Source: Holophaga foetida DSM 6591 (lineage in GTDB: Bacteria > Acidobacteriota > Holophagae > Holophagales > Holophagaceae). From it: a DNA stretch of 64,000 nt. The stretch is from contig NZ_KI912268.1 of assembly GCF_000242615.2 (NCBI RefSeq), positions 1,257,725 to 1,321,724 on the forward strand. Reading direction: 5' to 3'. How positions within the stretch are numbered: position 1 is the stretch's first letter; the number at the start of each line of letters is the position of its first letter. Positions 52,129 through 60,600 of the stretch are shown here, piece by piece. The position numbers were made by a program, and so were the translations under genes. Below the pieces are notes generated by a model, which saw nothing but the letters and a program-made list of their open reading frames with translations, made no database searches and was not told the origin of the DNA.

Positions 52129-53613
52129 TCATTCCGCCCAGGGCCGGGGCACCGAGCCCCCGGCCAGTACCGCCTCCGCGGCGCCCCGATCGCTGTAGGG
52201 GAACTTCCGGCCCAGGATCTCCTGGTAGTGTTCGTGCCCCTTCCCCGCCAGCAGCAGGAGGTCGCCGGGACGGCAGGCCGCCAGGGCGGCCTCCACGGCC
52301 AGGGCCCGGTCCCGGATGCAGTGATAGCGCTCGGGGTCGGAGCGGACCTCCTCGGGGATGCCCGCTGCGGCATCGTCCAGGATCTGCTCCATGCCTTCGC
52401 TGCGACTGTTGTCGGAGGTATGCCAGATGACATCCGCCCCCCGGGCCACCGCCGCCGCCATGGGGGCCCGCTTGGTGCGGTCCCGGTCCCCGCCACAGCC
52501 GAAGAGGACGTGCAGCCGACCCCCTGGGGGCAGCAGGTCCTTGCCCGCCACCAGGAGCTTCTCCAGGGCATCCGGGGTGTGGGCGTAGTCCACCATCACC
52601 CCGAAGGGCTGGCCGCAGTCCACCCGGTCGAGGCGCCCGGGGGCCCCCTTCAGGGCAGGCACGGCCCGCACCAGGGCGTCCATATCGAAACCCGCCTCGG
52701 CGCAGACCGCCAGGGCCCCCAGAAGGTTGTAGGCGTTGAAGCGGCCCAGGAGGGGGCTTTCGACCTCCCAGCCCCCCTGGGGGGCCTCCAGATGGAAGCG
52801 GGTGCCCGTGGGGCTCAGGGCAAGCCCAGCCATGCGGTAAGCCGCCGCATCGGCCATGCCGAAACCCAGAAGTGCGGGGGATTCAGCCAAGAGGCGTTGA
52901 CCGAAGGGGTCGTCCGCGTTGACCAGCCCCTTCCCGCACTGCTCGAAGAGCCGGACCTTGGCCCGAAAGTAGGATTCCAGATCGCCGTGAAAGTCCAGAT
53001 GATCCTGGGTGAGGTTGGTGAAGAGGCCCACCCTGAAGCGTGCCCCATGCACCCGGGCAAGACTGAGGGCATGGCTGGAGACCTCCACCGCCAGGGCGCG
53101 GTCACCGGAATCGGCGGACCTGCGGATCCAGCGATAGAACACCGGGCTCTCCGGGGAGGTCCTGGTCGCTTCCTCTTCCTCCCCCCCGGCGGCCAGCATC
53201 ACGGTGCCGATGAGCCCGCAGCCGTAGCCAATCCCGCGCAGGAGTTGGCGGATCAGCATGGTGGTGGTGGTCTTGCCGTTGGTGCCGGTCACCCCCAGGA
53301 GGGCCAGGCGCTCATCCGGAGCCCCCTGCACCATCCGGGCGATGGTGGCCATCTGGGTGCGGGGCTCATCGAGGCGGGCGAAGGCAAGGCTTGGGGGGAG
53401 CTCCGGAAGCCAGCGGTCCCCGAGGATCGCCACAGCCCCCTGCCCCAGGGCCTTCGGGATGAAGTCGCCGCCATCGGAGTGCTCACCCTTGAGGGCCACG
53501 AAGATGGAGCCCGGGCCAGCCTCCCGGCTGTCGCAGGTCAGATCCCGGACCTCCACATCCAGGGGCCCGTGACCGGGCAGCCTCAGGCTTTCGACGATTT
53601 CTCTGAAATTCAT
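52129..53613 (-). CDS. murE: UDP-N-acetylmuramoyl-tripeptide synthetase
   Basis: This 494-residue Mur ligase adds the third stem amino acid. The ATP loop GVTGTNGKTTT lies near 108-118 and the acceptor motif reads SDNSRSEGMEQI near residue 412. The mDAP-selecting motif in Gram-negative MurE is DNPR; here it is DNSR, keeping the arginine that contacts mDAP but replacing the proline. Its start overlaps the ftsI stop as ATGA. mDAP addition is most likely. Confidence 0.95.
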   Translation of the reverse strand: MNFREIVESLRLPGHGPLDVEVRDLTCDSREAGPGSIFVALKGEHSDGGDFIPKALGQGAVAILGDRWLPELPPSLAFARLDEPRTQMATIARMVQGAPDERLALLGVTGTNGKTTTTMLIRQLLRGIGYGCGLIGTVMLAAGGEEEEATRTSPESPVFYRWIRRSADSGDRALAVEVSSHALSLARVHGARFRVGLFTNLTQDHLDFHGDLESYFRAKVRLFEQCGKGLVNADDPFGQRLLAESPALLGFGMADAAAYRMAGLALSPTGTRFHLEAPQGGWEVESPLLGRFNAYNLLGALAVCAEAGFDMDALVRAVPALKGAPGRLDRVDCGQPFGVMVDYAHTPDALEKLLVAGKDLLPPGGRLHVLFGCGGDRDRTKRAPMAAAVARGADVIWHTSDNSRSEGMEQILDDAAAGIPEEVRSDPERYHCIRDRALAVEAALAACRPGDLLLLAGKGHEHYQEILGRKFPYSDRGAAEAVLAGGSVPRPWAE

Positions 53614-55760
53614 GGTCCCCTCAGGACGAGACGCACCGGCTTCCCAGGCTCCAGGGCAGTGCCGGGCTCGGGACTCTGCTCCGCCACCACGAAGGCACGG
53701 GACTGGGCCGCCCCCGTTCCTTCGACACGGGGGCTTCCCCCCGCCATCACAATGCGCTGGATGGCGCTCTTGAGGGCCAGGTTGCGCACATCCGGCACCT
53801 TGCCCACCTCCACATGGACCACCGCCTCATCCGTCTCGCTCACCGGCCAGTCCCGCAGGGAGAGCTTCAAATCCGGATTCTGCTCCGAATCCGAGCCCAG
53901 GGTGCGGTAGCGCATGATGCCATCGCCGATCTTCTTGAAGAGGGGCGCCGCCACCGTGCCGCCGTAGGCTCCGCCTGCGGGATCATCGAGCATGAAGAGC
54001 ATGCCGTACTGGGGCTTGTCGGCCGGGAAGAAGCCCATGAAGGAGGCGTAGTGGTGGCCTCTCACGTATTTTCCGTTAATAACCTTCCAGGCAGTGCCGG
54101 TCTTGCCGAAGGCCTCCACCCCGCCATCCAGCTTGGCGTTCTTGGCGGTGCCGTTGGTGATCACGCCCTTCAGGGCCTCCCGCATCATGGCGGAGGTTTC
54201 CTCGCTGATGACCTGGTTGCGCACCTTGGGGCGGTTCTCCTGGAGCATCACCCCCTGGTCGTTGAAGATCTTCTGCACCAGGTAGGGCTGCATGAGTTTG
54301 CCGCCGTTGGCCACGGCGCACCCCGCCACCAGGACCTGCAGGGGTGACACAGAAAGCCCATAGCCATAGGACATGGTGGGCTGGGTGGTGCCGGACCAGC
54401 GGTCAGGCGAAAGCAGGCGCCCGGCGGTCTCGCCCGGAAAGTTCAGGCCCGTGAGATCCCCGAAGCCGAACTTCCGCAGATACTGGTAGTGCGTGGCCGG
54501 ATCCATGCGGACACCGATCTTGGCGGCGCCGATATTGGAGCTCTGCCAGAGCACCTCTTCGAAGGTGAGCAGGCCATGGCCGTGGGTATCCGTGACCGTC
54601 AGGCCGCCGCCGAAGTTCCAGCGTCCCCCCTCGCAGTTCACCTTCTCCCCCAGGTGGACCTTGCGTTCCTCCAGGGCCATGGCCAGGGTGAAGACCTTCA
54701 TGGTGGAGCCCGGCTCGTAGCTGTCCTCCACGGGGTGGACCTTCCGGGCCTCCTTCCCCCGCTCGATCTCGGCGCGGTATTCCTCGCGCTCCCCGGCGCT
54801 CCACTCGCTCTCGCTGCGGTTCATGAACTTCTTGGGGATGATGTGATTGGGGTCGAAGAAGGGGGTCCCGGCCATGGCCAGGATCTCGCCGGTGTTGGGA
54901 TCCATGACCACGGCGTAGGCGTTCTTGGGCCTGCTGAGCCGCACCCCCTCCTCCAGGGCCTCTTCCACGATGTGCTGGATGGTGGAATCGATGGTGAGCT
55001 GGAGAGTGGAGCCGTTGACGGGGATCTTGGAGTAGTTCTCCTGGAGGATCAGCAGGCGCCCCTTGGCGTCCCGGGGAGCCACCAGCTCACCCGGCTTGCC
55101 GGCGAGCTGTTCGTTGAAGGTCCGCTCGATGCCCAGCTGGCCGATGCCATCAATGTTGGTGAAGCCCAGGATCTGGCAGGCCAGGCTCCCCCGGGGGTAC
55201 TGGCGCTTGAACTCCGGCAGGAACTCGACCCCCTCCAGCTTCAGGGCCTTGATGGTCGAAGCCTTGGCGGGCCCCATGTGGCGCTCGATCCAGACGAAGG
55301 GCTTCTTGCGGAGCAGCTTCTCCAGCACGGTCTTGGCCGGGATCTCGAGGATGGGGGCCAGCTTGTTGGCCACCACCTGGGCCGCCTCACGGTTGGGCTC
55401 GCCCCAGACCCGCTCCTGTCCCCTGCCGGACTTGTAGTCCGGATAGAAGGCAGGAGGGTTGCAGAAGAGGCTCTCCAGGCGCATGGAGATGGCCAGGGAA
55501 GCCCCCCGCCGGTCCCGCAGCTCCCCGCGGATGGGCGGAATGGGCACTTCCACGTTGTGCTGCTGGGAGGCCCTGGACTGGTAGCGGTGGTGTTCGAACA
55601 CCTGGAGCCAGATGAGCCGCAGGACAATGGCGAAGGCCCAGACGAACACCGGCCACATGATCCATGGCAGACGGGCAACGGCCAGCTCCTGGGCCTCAGG
55701 CTTCCCTAGAAGGCGGCGGGGAGTCCTGGCTCCGGGGCTAAGCAGTTTTCCAAGTGCCAA
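53610..55760 (-). CDS. ftsI: Septal peptidoglycan transpeptidase (FtsI/PBP3) with PASTA domain
   Basis: This protein of about 716 residues has one N-terminal TM helix (about 34-53), a dimerisation region and a transpeptidase domain with the three penicillin-binding motifs: SxxK in EPGSTMKVF (about 355), SxN in SSNIGAAKIG and KTG in FGKTGTAWK. A PASTA domain follows at the C-terminus (about 645-716), more usual in Gram-positive PBP2x/SpoVD. It cross-links septal murein. The start is taken as a TTG; the ribosome site is weak, so a slightly different start is possible. It heads the ftsI-murE-tsaC-murF-mraY run. Confidence 0.93.
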   Translation of the reverse strand: MALGKLLSPGARTPRRLLGKPEAQELAVARLPWIMWPVFVWAFAIVLRLIWLQVFEHHRYQSRASQQHNVEVPIPPIRGELRDRRGASLAISMRLESLFCNPPAFYPDYKSGRGQERVWGEPNREAAQVVANKLAPILEIPAKTVLEKLLRKKPFVWIERHMGPAKASTIKALKLEGVEFLPEFKRQYPRGSLACQILGFTNIDGIGQLGIERTFNEQLAGKPGELVAPRDAKGRLLILQENYSKIPVNGSTLQLTIDSTIQHIVEEALEEGVRLSRPKNAYAVVMDPNTGEILAMAGTPFFDPNHIIPKKFMNRSESEWSAGEREEYRAEIERGKEARKVHPVEDSYEPGSTMKVFTLAMALEERKVHLGEKVNCEGGRWNFGGGLTVTDTHGHGLLTFEEVLWQSSNIGAAKIGVRMDPATHYQYLRKFGFGDLTGLNFPGETAGRLLSPDRWSGTTQPTMSYGYGLSVSPLQVLVAGCAVANGGKLMQPYLVQKIFNDQGVMLQENRPKVRNQVISEETSAMMREALKGVITNGTAKNAKLDGGVEAFGKTGTAWKVINGKYVRGHHYASFMGFFPADKPQYGMLFMLDDPAGGAYGGTVAAPLFKKIGDGIMRYRTLGSDSEQNPDLKLSLRDWPVSETDEAVVHVEVGKVPDVRNLALKSAIQRIVMAGGSPRVEGTGAAQSRAFVVAEQSPEPGTALEPGKPVRLVLRGP

Positions 55761-55803
55761 ATCGAAAAGACCTCGACCCCGGCAAGGGGGGAATCCTTCA
55801 TGG

Positions 55804-55852
55804 TAGCCAATCCGGCGCCCGTTTTCAGTGGGGAAGCGGTAGTAGCCAATCC
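55804..55852. promoter_or_regulatory. Direct repeat GTAGCCAATCC in the ftsI/nfu divergent spacer
   Basis: GTAGCCAATCC occurs twice (ending at 55813 and 55852), 39 bp apart, in the 129-bp spacer between ftsI and the Nfu gene. A GTAAA-CTTTA-TTTAC inverted repeat follows at about 55864. These are candidate regulator sites of unknown partner. Confidence 0.35.
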
Positions 55853-55889
55853 CGACAAGAAGAGTAAACTTTATTTACCGAGGTGCCGC

Positions 55890-56426
55890 ATGCCCAAAGT
55901 CGTGAACATCGAGCCCACGCCCAACCCGGACGCCCTCAAATTCGTGACGGAAACGCCTCTGCTGAAGCGGGGCATCCGCTCCTTCCGGGACTTCGCCAGT
56001 GCGGTGGGCGACCCCCTGGCCTCCGGCATCTTCGCCCAGGGCAAGATCACCTCGGTCTTCTACATGGACCGCTTCGTGACTGTGAACAAGCACCCGGACG
56101 CAGACTGGAGCGACCTCATCGACCCCATCTGCGAACGGGTGGAGGACTTCCAGGCCGAGGAAGGCGAAGCCCACGCCCCCGCCTCCACCGGCAGCGTGGA
56201 CGAGAAGCTGGCCCGCATCGAGGCCGTGATCGACCAGCGCATCCGCCCTGGCCTCGCCGGGGACGGAGGCGGCCTGGAGATCCTCTCCTTCGATGGCACC
56301 GTCCTGGAAATCCAGTACCAGGGCGCCTGCGGCTCCTGCCCCAGCGCCGCCGGGGGCACCCTCAACTTCATCGAAGGGATCCTCCAGGACGAAGTGGACC
56401 CGACTATCCGGGTGCTGAGCTACTGA
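55890..56426 (+). CDS. NfuA-like iron-sulfur cluster carrier
   Basis: This 178-residue protein combines the Nfu N-terminal domain (IEPTPNPDALKF) and the NifU C-terminal domain with the cluster-binding CGSC motif (about 148-151). Such proteins carry [4Fe-4S] clusters to client enzymes, useful in an organism with AOR and radical SAM enzymes. The ATG at 55890 follows GAGG. The 3' end overlaps the convergent glutaredoxin gene by seven bases. Confidence 0.92.
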   Translation: MPKVVNIEPTPNPDALKFVTETPLLKRGIRSFRDFASAVGDPLASGIFAQGKITSVFYMDRFVTVNKHPDADWSDLIDPICERVEDFQAEEGEAHAPASTGSVDEKLARIEAVIDQRIRPGLAGDGGGLEILSFDGTVLEIQYQGACGSCPSAAGGTLNFIEGILQDEVDPTIRVLSY

Positions 56427-56719
56427 GCCGGGACCGCCTCCAGCAACTCCTGAACCAGGAGCTCCGGATCAAACCGCTGGGGCAACTCACGGTGGTAGCC
56501 CCGGACCCAGGCCTTGTCATTGACCAGGATGAAGGGGATGGCGCGCTTCCCGGTCTCACGCTCCAGCCTTTCGGCTGCCCCTTCCACCATCTCGATGTTG
56601 ACCTTGGCGTAGTTCAGGCCCGAGGCCTGGAGCCAGCGGTCCAGGCGGGTGCAGTCCGGGCACCAGGTGGCGGTGTAGACCTTGAGATCCAGGGCATCCA
56701 GGCTGGGATAGTCGCTCAT
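56420..56719 (-). CDS. Glutaredoxin-like thiol oxidoreductase
   Basis: This 99-residue protein has a thioredoxin fold with the redox motif CPDC (TATWCPDCTRL, about 18-28) and a cis-proline in RAIPFILVND. It would reduce disulfides in the cytoplasm. It overlaps the Nfu gene, tail to tail, by seven bases. It is downstream of the OxlT-like transporter gene but separated by a stem-loop. Confidence 0.88.
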   Translation of the reverse strand: MSDYPSLDALDLKVYTATWCPDCTRLDRWLQASGLNYAKVNIEMVEGAAERLERETGKRAIPFILVNDKAWVRGYHRELPQRFDPELLVQELLEAVPAQ

Positions 56720-56730
56720 GCATTCACCAA

Positions 56731-56755
56731 GAAGGCCCCCATCGCGGGGGCCTTC
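56731..56755. terminator. GC-rich stem-loop between transporter and glutaredoxin genes
   Basis: GAAGGCCCCC-ATCGC-GGGGGCCTTC forms a strong hairpin 20 bases after the transporter stop. A T-run is weak on either side, so it may act as an imperfect terminator. Confidence 0.6.
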
Positions 56756-56775
56756 AATCTAACACCAGAGAAGGA

Positions 56776-58059
56776 TCAAATCGTCTTTCCCTTGCAGGTG
56801 CCACGGGTGCCCAGGACCAGGAAGAGGGCGATTACATCCACTCCGATGAAGATCACGTAGGCCGCCGAAAGCGTGTGGAACTTGGCCATGGCGAAGCCCA
56901 TGATCGGGAAGCAGAGGGTCCGGATGATAATCGAGAAGGGGATCACCAGCCGGAAGGCGGCGGAAAAGTCATAGCGGCCATAGACCGTGCTCACCATGGA
57001 GGTGATCAGGTTCTTGATGCCACCCAGCCCGATGCCCACGAACACGATGGTGATGAAGGTCATGACCTGGTTGCCGGTCTGGGTGATGAGCAGGATCAGG
57101 GTCAGGATGTACATCAGGCCGTAGATGAGGCTGGCCTTCTTGGTGCCCAGCTTCTGGTCCAGCCAGCCCCATATCAGGCCGCCCGGGATGGCGCAGAGGG
57201 CGGCGATGGACAGGAAGGCGATGGCCTTGGGCAGGGGGTATCCGATGCTGGTGAGACGGGGCACCAGCTGGACCACAATGCCGACCGTCACCATCCAGAG
57301 GGCGCCCCAACCGGCGGCGATGAGCCACATGTCCCGATCCTTCAGCAGGCGCTTTACCGTGAAGGGACTCTCGTAGTTCTCCAGTTCCTCCAGGCTGGCC
57401 CGGTTCTCGTTGGGGTCGTTATCGGGATAGCAGCCGATCTGCTCGGGGTTGTCCCGCACCACGAGGTAGCCCACCAGGGCGGCCACCAGGAAGATGACGG
57501 CCCAGATGGAGGTGGAGTTGGCAATGCCGAAGCGATGGAACATGAAGGCGATCAAGGGAACGAAAACGGCCGAGGCCAGGGGGAAGCCCGCCGTCGCGAT
57601 GGCCAGGGCCATGCCCTTCTTCCGGGGGAACCAGTTGTTCATCAGGGTCCCGGGGGCGATGAAACCGAAGCCCGCCATGAAGAAGTTCATGACCATGAAG
57701 ACCACCGCAAATTCCCACAGGGTCGTAATCCGGCCGAACCAGAGAATGACGGCCGCCGATGCGATGAGCGTCACGGTGATGACAAAGCGGGGACCCTTCT
57801 TGATGATCAACTGACCGAAGAAGCCGCAGCCCACCACGCTCATGATGCCGCCAGGGGCCACCAGCGTCAGGAGCTTGCCCACATCCCAGCCGTTCTTGGC
57901 GGCGAAAGCGGGGGTGAAGATGTTGATGCCATCCGCGCACCAGCCTGCCATGGCGAAATACATGAAGATGGAGAAGATGATCATTCTCCAGCCCGCAGCG
58001 CCAAAGCCCGTGCGGGCTCCGGACGGACTCTCCTGAGGCGAAGATTCGCTCTGGGACAC
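56776..58059 (-). CDS. OxlT-like major facilitator transporter, paralogue 1
   Basis: This 427-residue protein has about twelve helices and OxlT-family traits: GINIFTPAFA in the first helical region, LVAPGGIMSVVG, a KKGPRF loop and GTLMNNWFPRKKGMALAIATAG. OxlT-like carriers exchange carboxylates such as oxalate and formate. A central hydrophilic loop (EQIGCYPDNDPNENRASLEELENYESPF) is conserved in its paralogue at 58224. The GTG start has GGAGG five bases upstream. A terminator separates the two, so each could be separately expressed. Export or uptake of an aromatic acid is an inference from the DAPG hydrolase homologue nearby. Confidence 0.82.
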   Translation of the reverse strand: MSQSESSPQESPSGARTGFGAAGWRMIIFSIFMYFAMAGWCADGINIFTPAFAAKNGWDVGKLLTLVAPGGIMSVVGCGFFGQLIIKKGPRFVITVTLIASAAVILWFGRITTLWEFAVVFMVMNFFMAGFGFIAPGTLMNNWFPRKKGMALAIATAGFPLASAVFVPLIAFMFHRFGIANSTSIWAVIFLVAALVGYLVVRDNPEQIGCYPDNDPNENRASLEELENYESPFTVKRLLKDRDMWLIAAGWGALWMVTVGIVVQLVPRLTSIGYPLPKAIAFLSIAALCAIPGGLIWGWLDQKLGTKKASLIYGLMYILTLILLITQTGNQVMTFITIVFVGIGLGGIKNLITSMVSTVYGRYDFSAAFRLVIPFSIIIRTLCFPIMGFAMAKFHTLSAAYVIFIGVDVIALFLVLGTRGTCKGKTI

Positions 58060-58177
58060 TTAAGCCTCCTTAATTGGAATACAGCTTTTAGCCTGATGAC
58101 TAAATGTAACCCAGTGACCCATATCACATCAAGAAGTATTACAAAACCTCGTGATCATACTGCCATATCAAAAACAA

Positions 58178-58204
58178 AATCAGGCCGCACTCTGCGGCCT
58201 GATT
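58178..58204 (-). terminator. Rho-independent terminator after the second transporter gene
   Basis: On the minus strand ATCAGGCCGCA-GAGT-GCGGCCTGAT is followed by TTTGTTTTTG. It lies 20 bases after the paralogue 2 stop. Confidence 0.85.
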
Positions 58205-58223
58205 CCAGATTCCGTTCAGAAAA

Positions 58224-59507
58224 TCAGTGAGTCTTACCCTTGCAGGTGCCGCGGGTCAGGACGATGAGGCCCAGGGCGATGATATCCACCACGATGAACA
58301 TGGCGTAGGCTCCCGACAGGCTCTTGAAGACCGCCAATGCGATGCCCATGATCAGGAAGGCCAGGGTTCGCACGATCAGGGAGATGGGCACCACCAGACG
58401 GTAGGCGGAGCCGAAGTCGAAACGGCCGTAGACCGTGCTGACCATGGAGGTCAGGAGGTTCTTGATGCCGCCCAGGCCGATGCCCACGAAGACCACGGTC
58501 ATGAAGGTCAGGGCGTAGTTCTTGGTCTGATAGATGAGCAGGAACAGGGTGATGATGTAGAGCACCCCATAGATGAAGCTGGCGGTCTTGGTGCCGAACT
58601 TCTGGTCCAGCCAGCCCCAGAGCAGGCCACCGGGAATGGCGCAGACAGCGGCGGCGGAGAGCAGGGCGATGGCGGACTGCTGGGAGTACCCGATGCTCAT
58701 CAGGCGCGGCACGAGCTGCACCACGATGCCCATGGTCACCATCCAGAGGCAGCCCCAGCCGAAGGAGATGAGCCACATGTCCCGGTCCTTGAGGAGGCGC
58801 TTGACAGTGAAGGGGCTCTCGTAGCTGTCCAGCTCCTCGACGGAGGCCCTTTCCTCGGTGGGGTCGTTATCGGGGTAGCGGCCGATCTGCTCGGGATTGT
58901 CCTTGACGATCAGGAAGCCGAGAACGGCGGCGGCCAGGAAGAGGACACCCCAGATGGAGGTAGCCAGGGTGATGCCCAGGCGGTTGAACATGAGGGCGAT
59001 CAGGGGCACGAAAACCGCCGTCGCCAGGGGGAAGCCCGTGGTGGCCACCGCCAGGGCCATGCCCTTCTTCCGGGGGAACCAGTTGTTCATCAGGGTTCCC
59101 GGAGCGATGAAGCCGAAGCCCGAGGCGAAGAAGTTGATGGCCATGAAGGAGAGGGCGAACTCGGCAAGGCTGCTGATGCGGCCGAACCAGAAGACAGAGG
59201 CCGCCGAGCAGACCAGGCAGAGGGTCAGCACGAAGCGGGGACCCTTCTTCACCACCAATTGACCGAAGAAACCGGCGCCTACCACGCCCATCAGGCCGCC
59301 GGGGGCCACGAGAGAGAGGAGCTTGGCCTCATCCCAGCCGTTCCTGGCAGCGAAGGCGGGCGTGAAGATGTTGATGCCATCCGCCACCCAGCCTGCGTAG
59401 GCGAAATACATCAGCATGGAGAAGATGATCATCCCCCAGCCGTAGCTGCCGAAACCGGTCTTGGACTTTTCCGGGCTTGCGGCGATCACTGTGCTATCAG
59501 AGCTCAT
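58224..59507 (-). CDS. OxlT-like major facilitator transporter, paralogue 2
   Basis: This 427-residue protein is the same length as paralogue 1 and shares most of its sequence, including GTLMNNWFPRKKGMALAVATTG, NPEQIGRYPDNDP and the C-terminal TRGTCKGKT. The two genes are a tandem duplication. The ATG follows AGGAACC. It is 36 bases from the DAPG/phloretin hydrolase homologue and probably co-transcribed with it from the sigma-54-like promoter at 60498. Its cargo is likely the substrate or product of that hydrolase. Confidence 0.83.
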   Translation of the reverse strand: MSSDSTVIAASPEKSKTGFGSYGWGMIIFSMLMYFAYAGWVADGINIFTPAFAARNGWDEAKLLSLVAPGGLMGVVGAGFFGQLVVKKGPRFVLTLCLVCSAASVFWFGRISSLAEFALSFMAINFFASGFGFIAPGTLMNNWFPRKKGMALAVATTGFPLATAVFVPLIALMFNRLGITLATSIWGVLFLAAAVLGFLIVKDNPEQIGRYPDNDPTEERASVEELDSYESPFTVKRLLKDRDMWLISFGWGCLWMVTMGIVVQLVPRLMSIGYSQQSAIALLSAAAVCAIPGGLLWGWLDQKFGTKTASFIYGVLYIITLFLLIYQTKNYALTFMTVVFVGIGLGGIKNLLTSMVSTVYGRFDFGSAYRLVVPISLIVRTLAFLIMGIALAVFKSLSGAYAMFIVVDIIALGLIVLTRGTCKGKTH

Positions 59508-59543
59508 AGAGGTTCCTTGTATGGAAATGACGTTCCGGAGGCC

Positions 59544-60362
59544 TTAGCGGTAGTCTTCGAGCTTGTCGACGATGTGGGCGTTCGCGGCGTAGACCCCGGG
59601 CAGGATGGCCGCCAGGTTGTGGTATTCCTTGGGGCAGTGATAGGCGAGGCCCTTGGCCAGTCCCTGGATCACCTCGGTCGGCACGCCCTGGCCGACGCGG
59701 ACGGGCTTGCCGTCCACCATGTTCCAGCCGATCCAGAAGCGGCTCCGCAATTCGACGCCGCCGGGGATGTTCCGGGCCACGTGGGAGAAGCACACCAGCG
59801 GGTCGCCGCCATGGGGCCCCAGATTGGCGCTGATGGCGGTGCAGGCACCCTTTTCGAAGGCCGCCATATCGTAGCCGAAGGTCATGGGGGAGACGAAGGA
59901 GATGTCCAGGACCATGCACCCGGTGCCCACATCCTCCGTCACCACATCGGTGGTGTCCCAGCCCCGCTCCTTGATGCTCAGATCGGGGTTCAGGCGGCGC
60001 TCCAGGGACTCGGGGGCCACATGAATGTCGTAGTGGTCGTCGCTGTCCCAGATGGCATAGCGCAGGCCCCGGAGCCCGTGCCAGTAGAACCACCACTCCA
60101 GCATCTCGGCGGTGACACCGGGCATCCTGGTGAGGCCCGAAACGAAGGCACTGCCATCGGGCATCATGCACCAGCCCCGCTCCACAGGTAGGTAGCCGGG
60201 CTTGAGGAGATCGTTGCGGTTCTCCAGGAGCAGCGCATCGCTGGGGCTCACGGGTCCCTTGTCCAGGAGCTCGAAGATCTCCTGGGGAGCAAGCGTGATG
60301 GGGCGGTCGAACCACTTGGCGTAGGGCTGGGCCTTGTCGGATTCCGTCAGAACGCGGCGCAT
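59544..60362 (-). CDS. Homologue of phloretin/2,4-diacetylphloroglucinol hydrolase
   Basis: This 272-residue protein resembles the DAPG hydrolase PhlG and phloretin hydrolase (PF18089 family), zinc enzymes that cleave a C-C bond next to a phloroglucinol ring. The family region PGYLPVERGWCMMPDG-SAFVSGLTRMPGVTAEMLEWW (about 55-91) is clear. PhlG binds zinc with two His and two Glu; here H242 and E246 (HCPKE) show the H-x3-E pair, with a likely partner among H110/H114 and E143. The start has AGGA. Substrate may be an acyl-phloroglucinol or dihydrochalcone, in line with an organism that degrades aromatic compounds. Confidence 0.82.
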   Translation of the reverse strand: MRRVLTESDKAQPYAKWFDRPITLAPQEIFELLDKGPVSPSDALLLENRNDLLKPGYLPVERGWCMMPDGSAFVSGLTRMPGVTAEMLEWWFYWHGLRGLRYAIWDSDDHYDIHVAPESLERRLNPDLSIKERGWDTTDVVTEDVGTGCMVLDISFVSPMTFGYDMAAFEKGACTAISANLGPHGGDPLVCFSHVARNIPGGVELRSRFWIGWNMVDGKPVRVGQGVPTEVIQGLAKGLAYHCPKEYHNLAAILPGVYAANAHIVDKLEDYR

Positions 60363-60415
60363 AGAAAGTCCTCAAAAAAGGGGGGGCGTGATGACCCCAG
60401 ACAAAGGAAGGTCCA

Positions 60416-60440
60416 CCGATAATGTTTAAATATTTATCGG
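60416..60440. promoter_or_regulatory. Inverted repeat CCGATAA/TTATCGG in the hydrolase leader
   Basis: Seven-base arms CCGATAA and TTATCGG flank an 11-bp AT-rich spacer. It lies in the putative leader of the hydrolase gene, downstream of the sigma-54-like element at 60498. It may be an operator or an RNA hairpin. Confidence 0.4.
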
Positions 60441-60497
60441 ATAGATCATTTGAATTCAGCACGGGGACGAAGCCCAGTGGAATAGGTTTGCTCCTTT

Positions 60498-60516
60498 ATG
60501 GCAGAATCCATGCCAA
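60498..60516. promoter_or_regulatory. Two-way -24/-12 (sigma-54) promoter element
   Basis: On the minus strand TTGGCATGGATTCTGCCAT has GG and GC spaced as in the sigma-54 consensus TGGCAYR-N4-TTGC, with one mismatch (CTGC). It is placed to serve the hydrolase operon with a leader of about 127 nt. On the plus strand the same bases read TGGCAGAATCCATGC, a weaker match facing the activator gene at 60669. The adjacent gene encodes a sigma-54 activator. Confidence 0.6.
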
Positions 60517-60542
60517 TGCCACGAGAAGACCTAACTTGCATA

Positions 60543-60573
60543 TTTTGTAATTATTTAAAAAAACGTTACAAAA
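60543..60573. promoter_or_regulatory. Inverted repeat TTTTGTAA/TTACAAAA, candidate enhancer site
   Basis: Perfect eight-base arms flank a 15-bp AT-rich spacer. From the predicted minus-strand start near 60489 it covers about -54 to -84. It could bind the divergent activator. Confidence 0.45.
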
Positions 60574-60600
60574 AGTCTTCATGGGCACCTGAAATAATTC

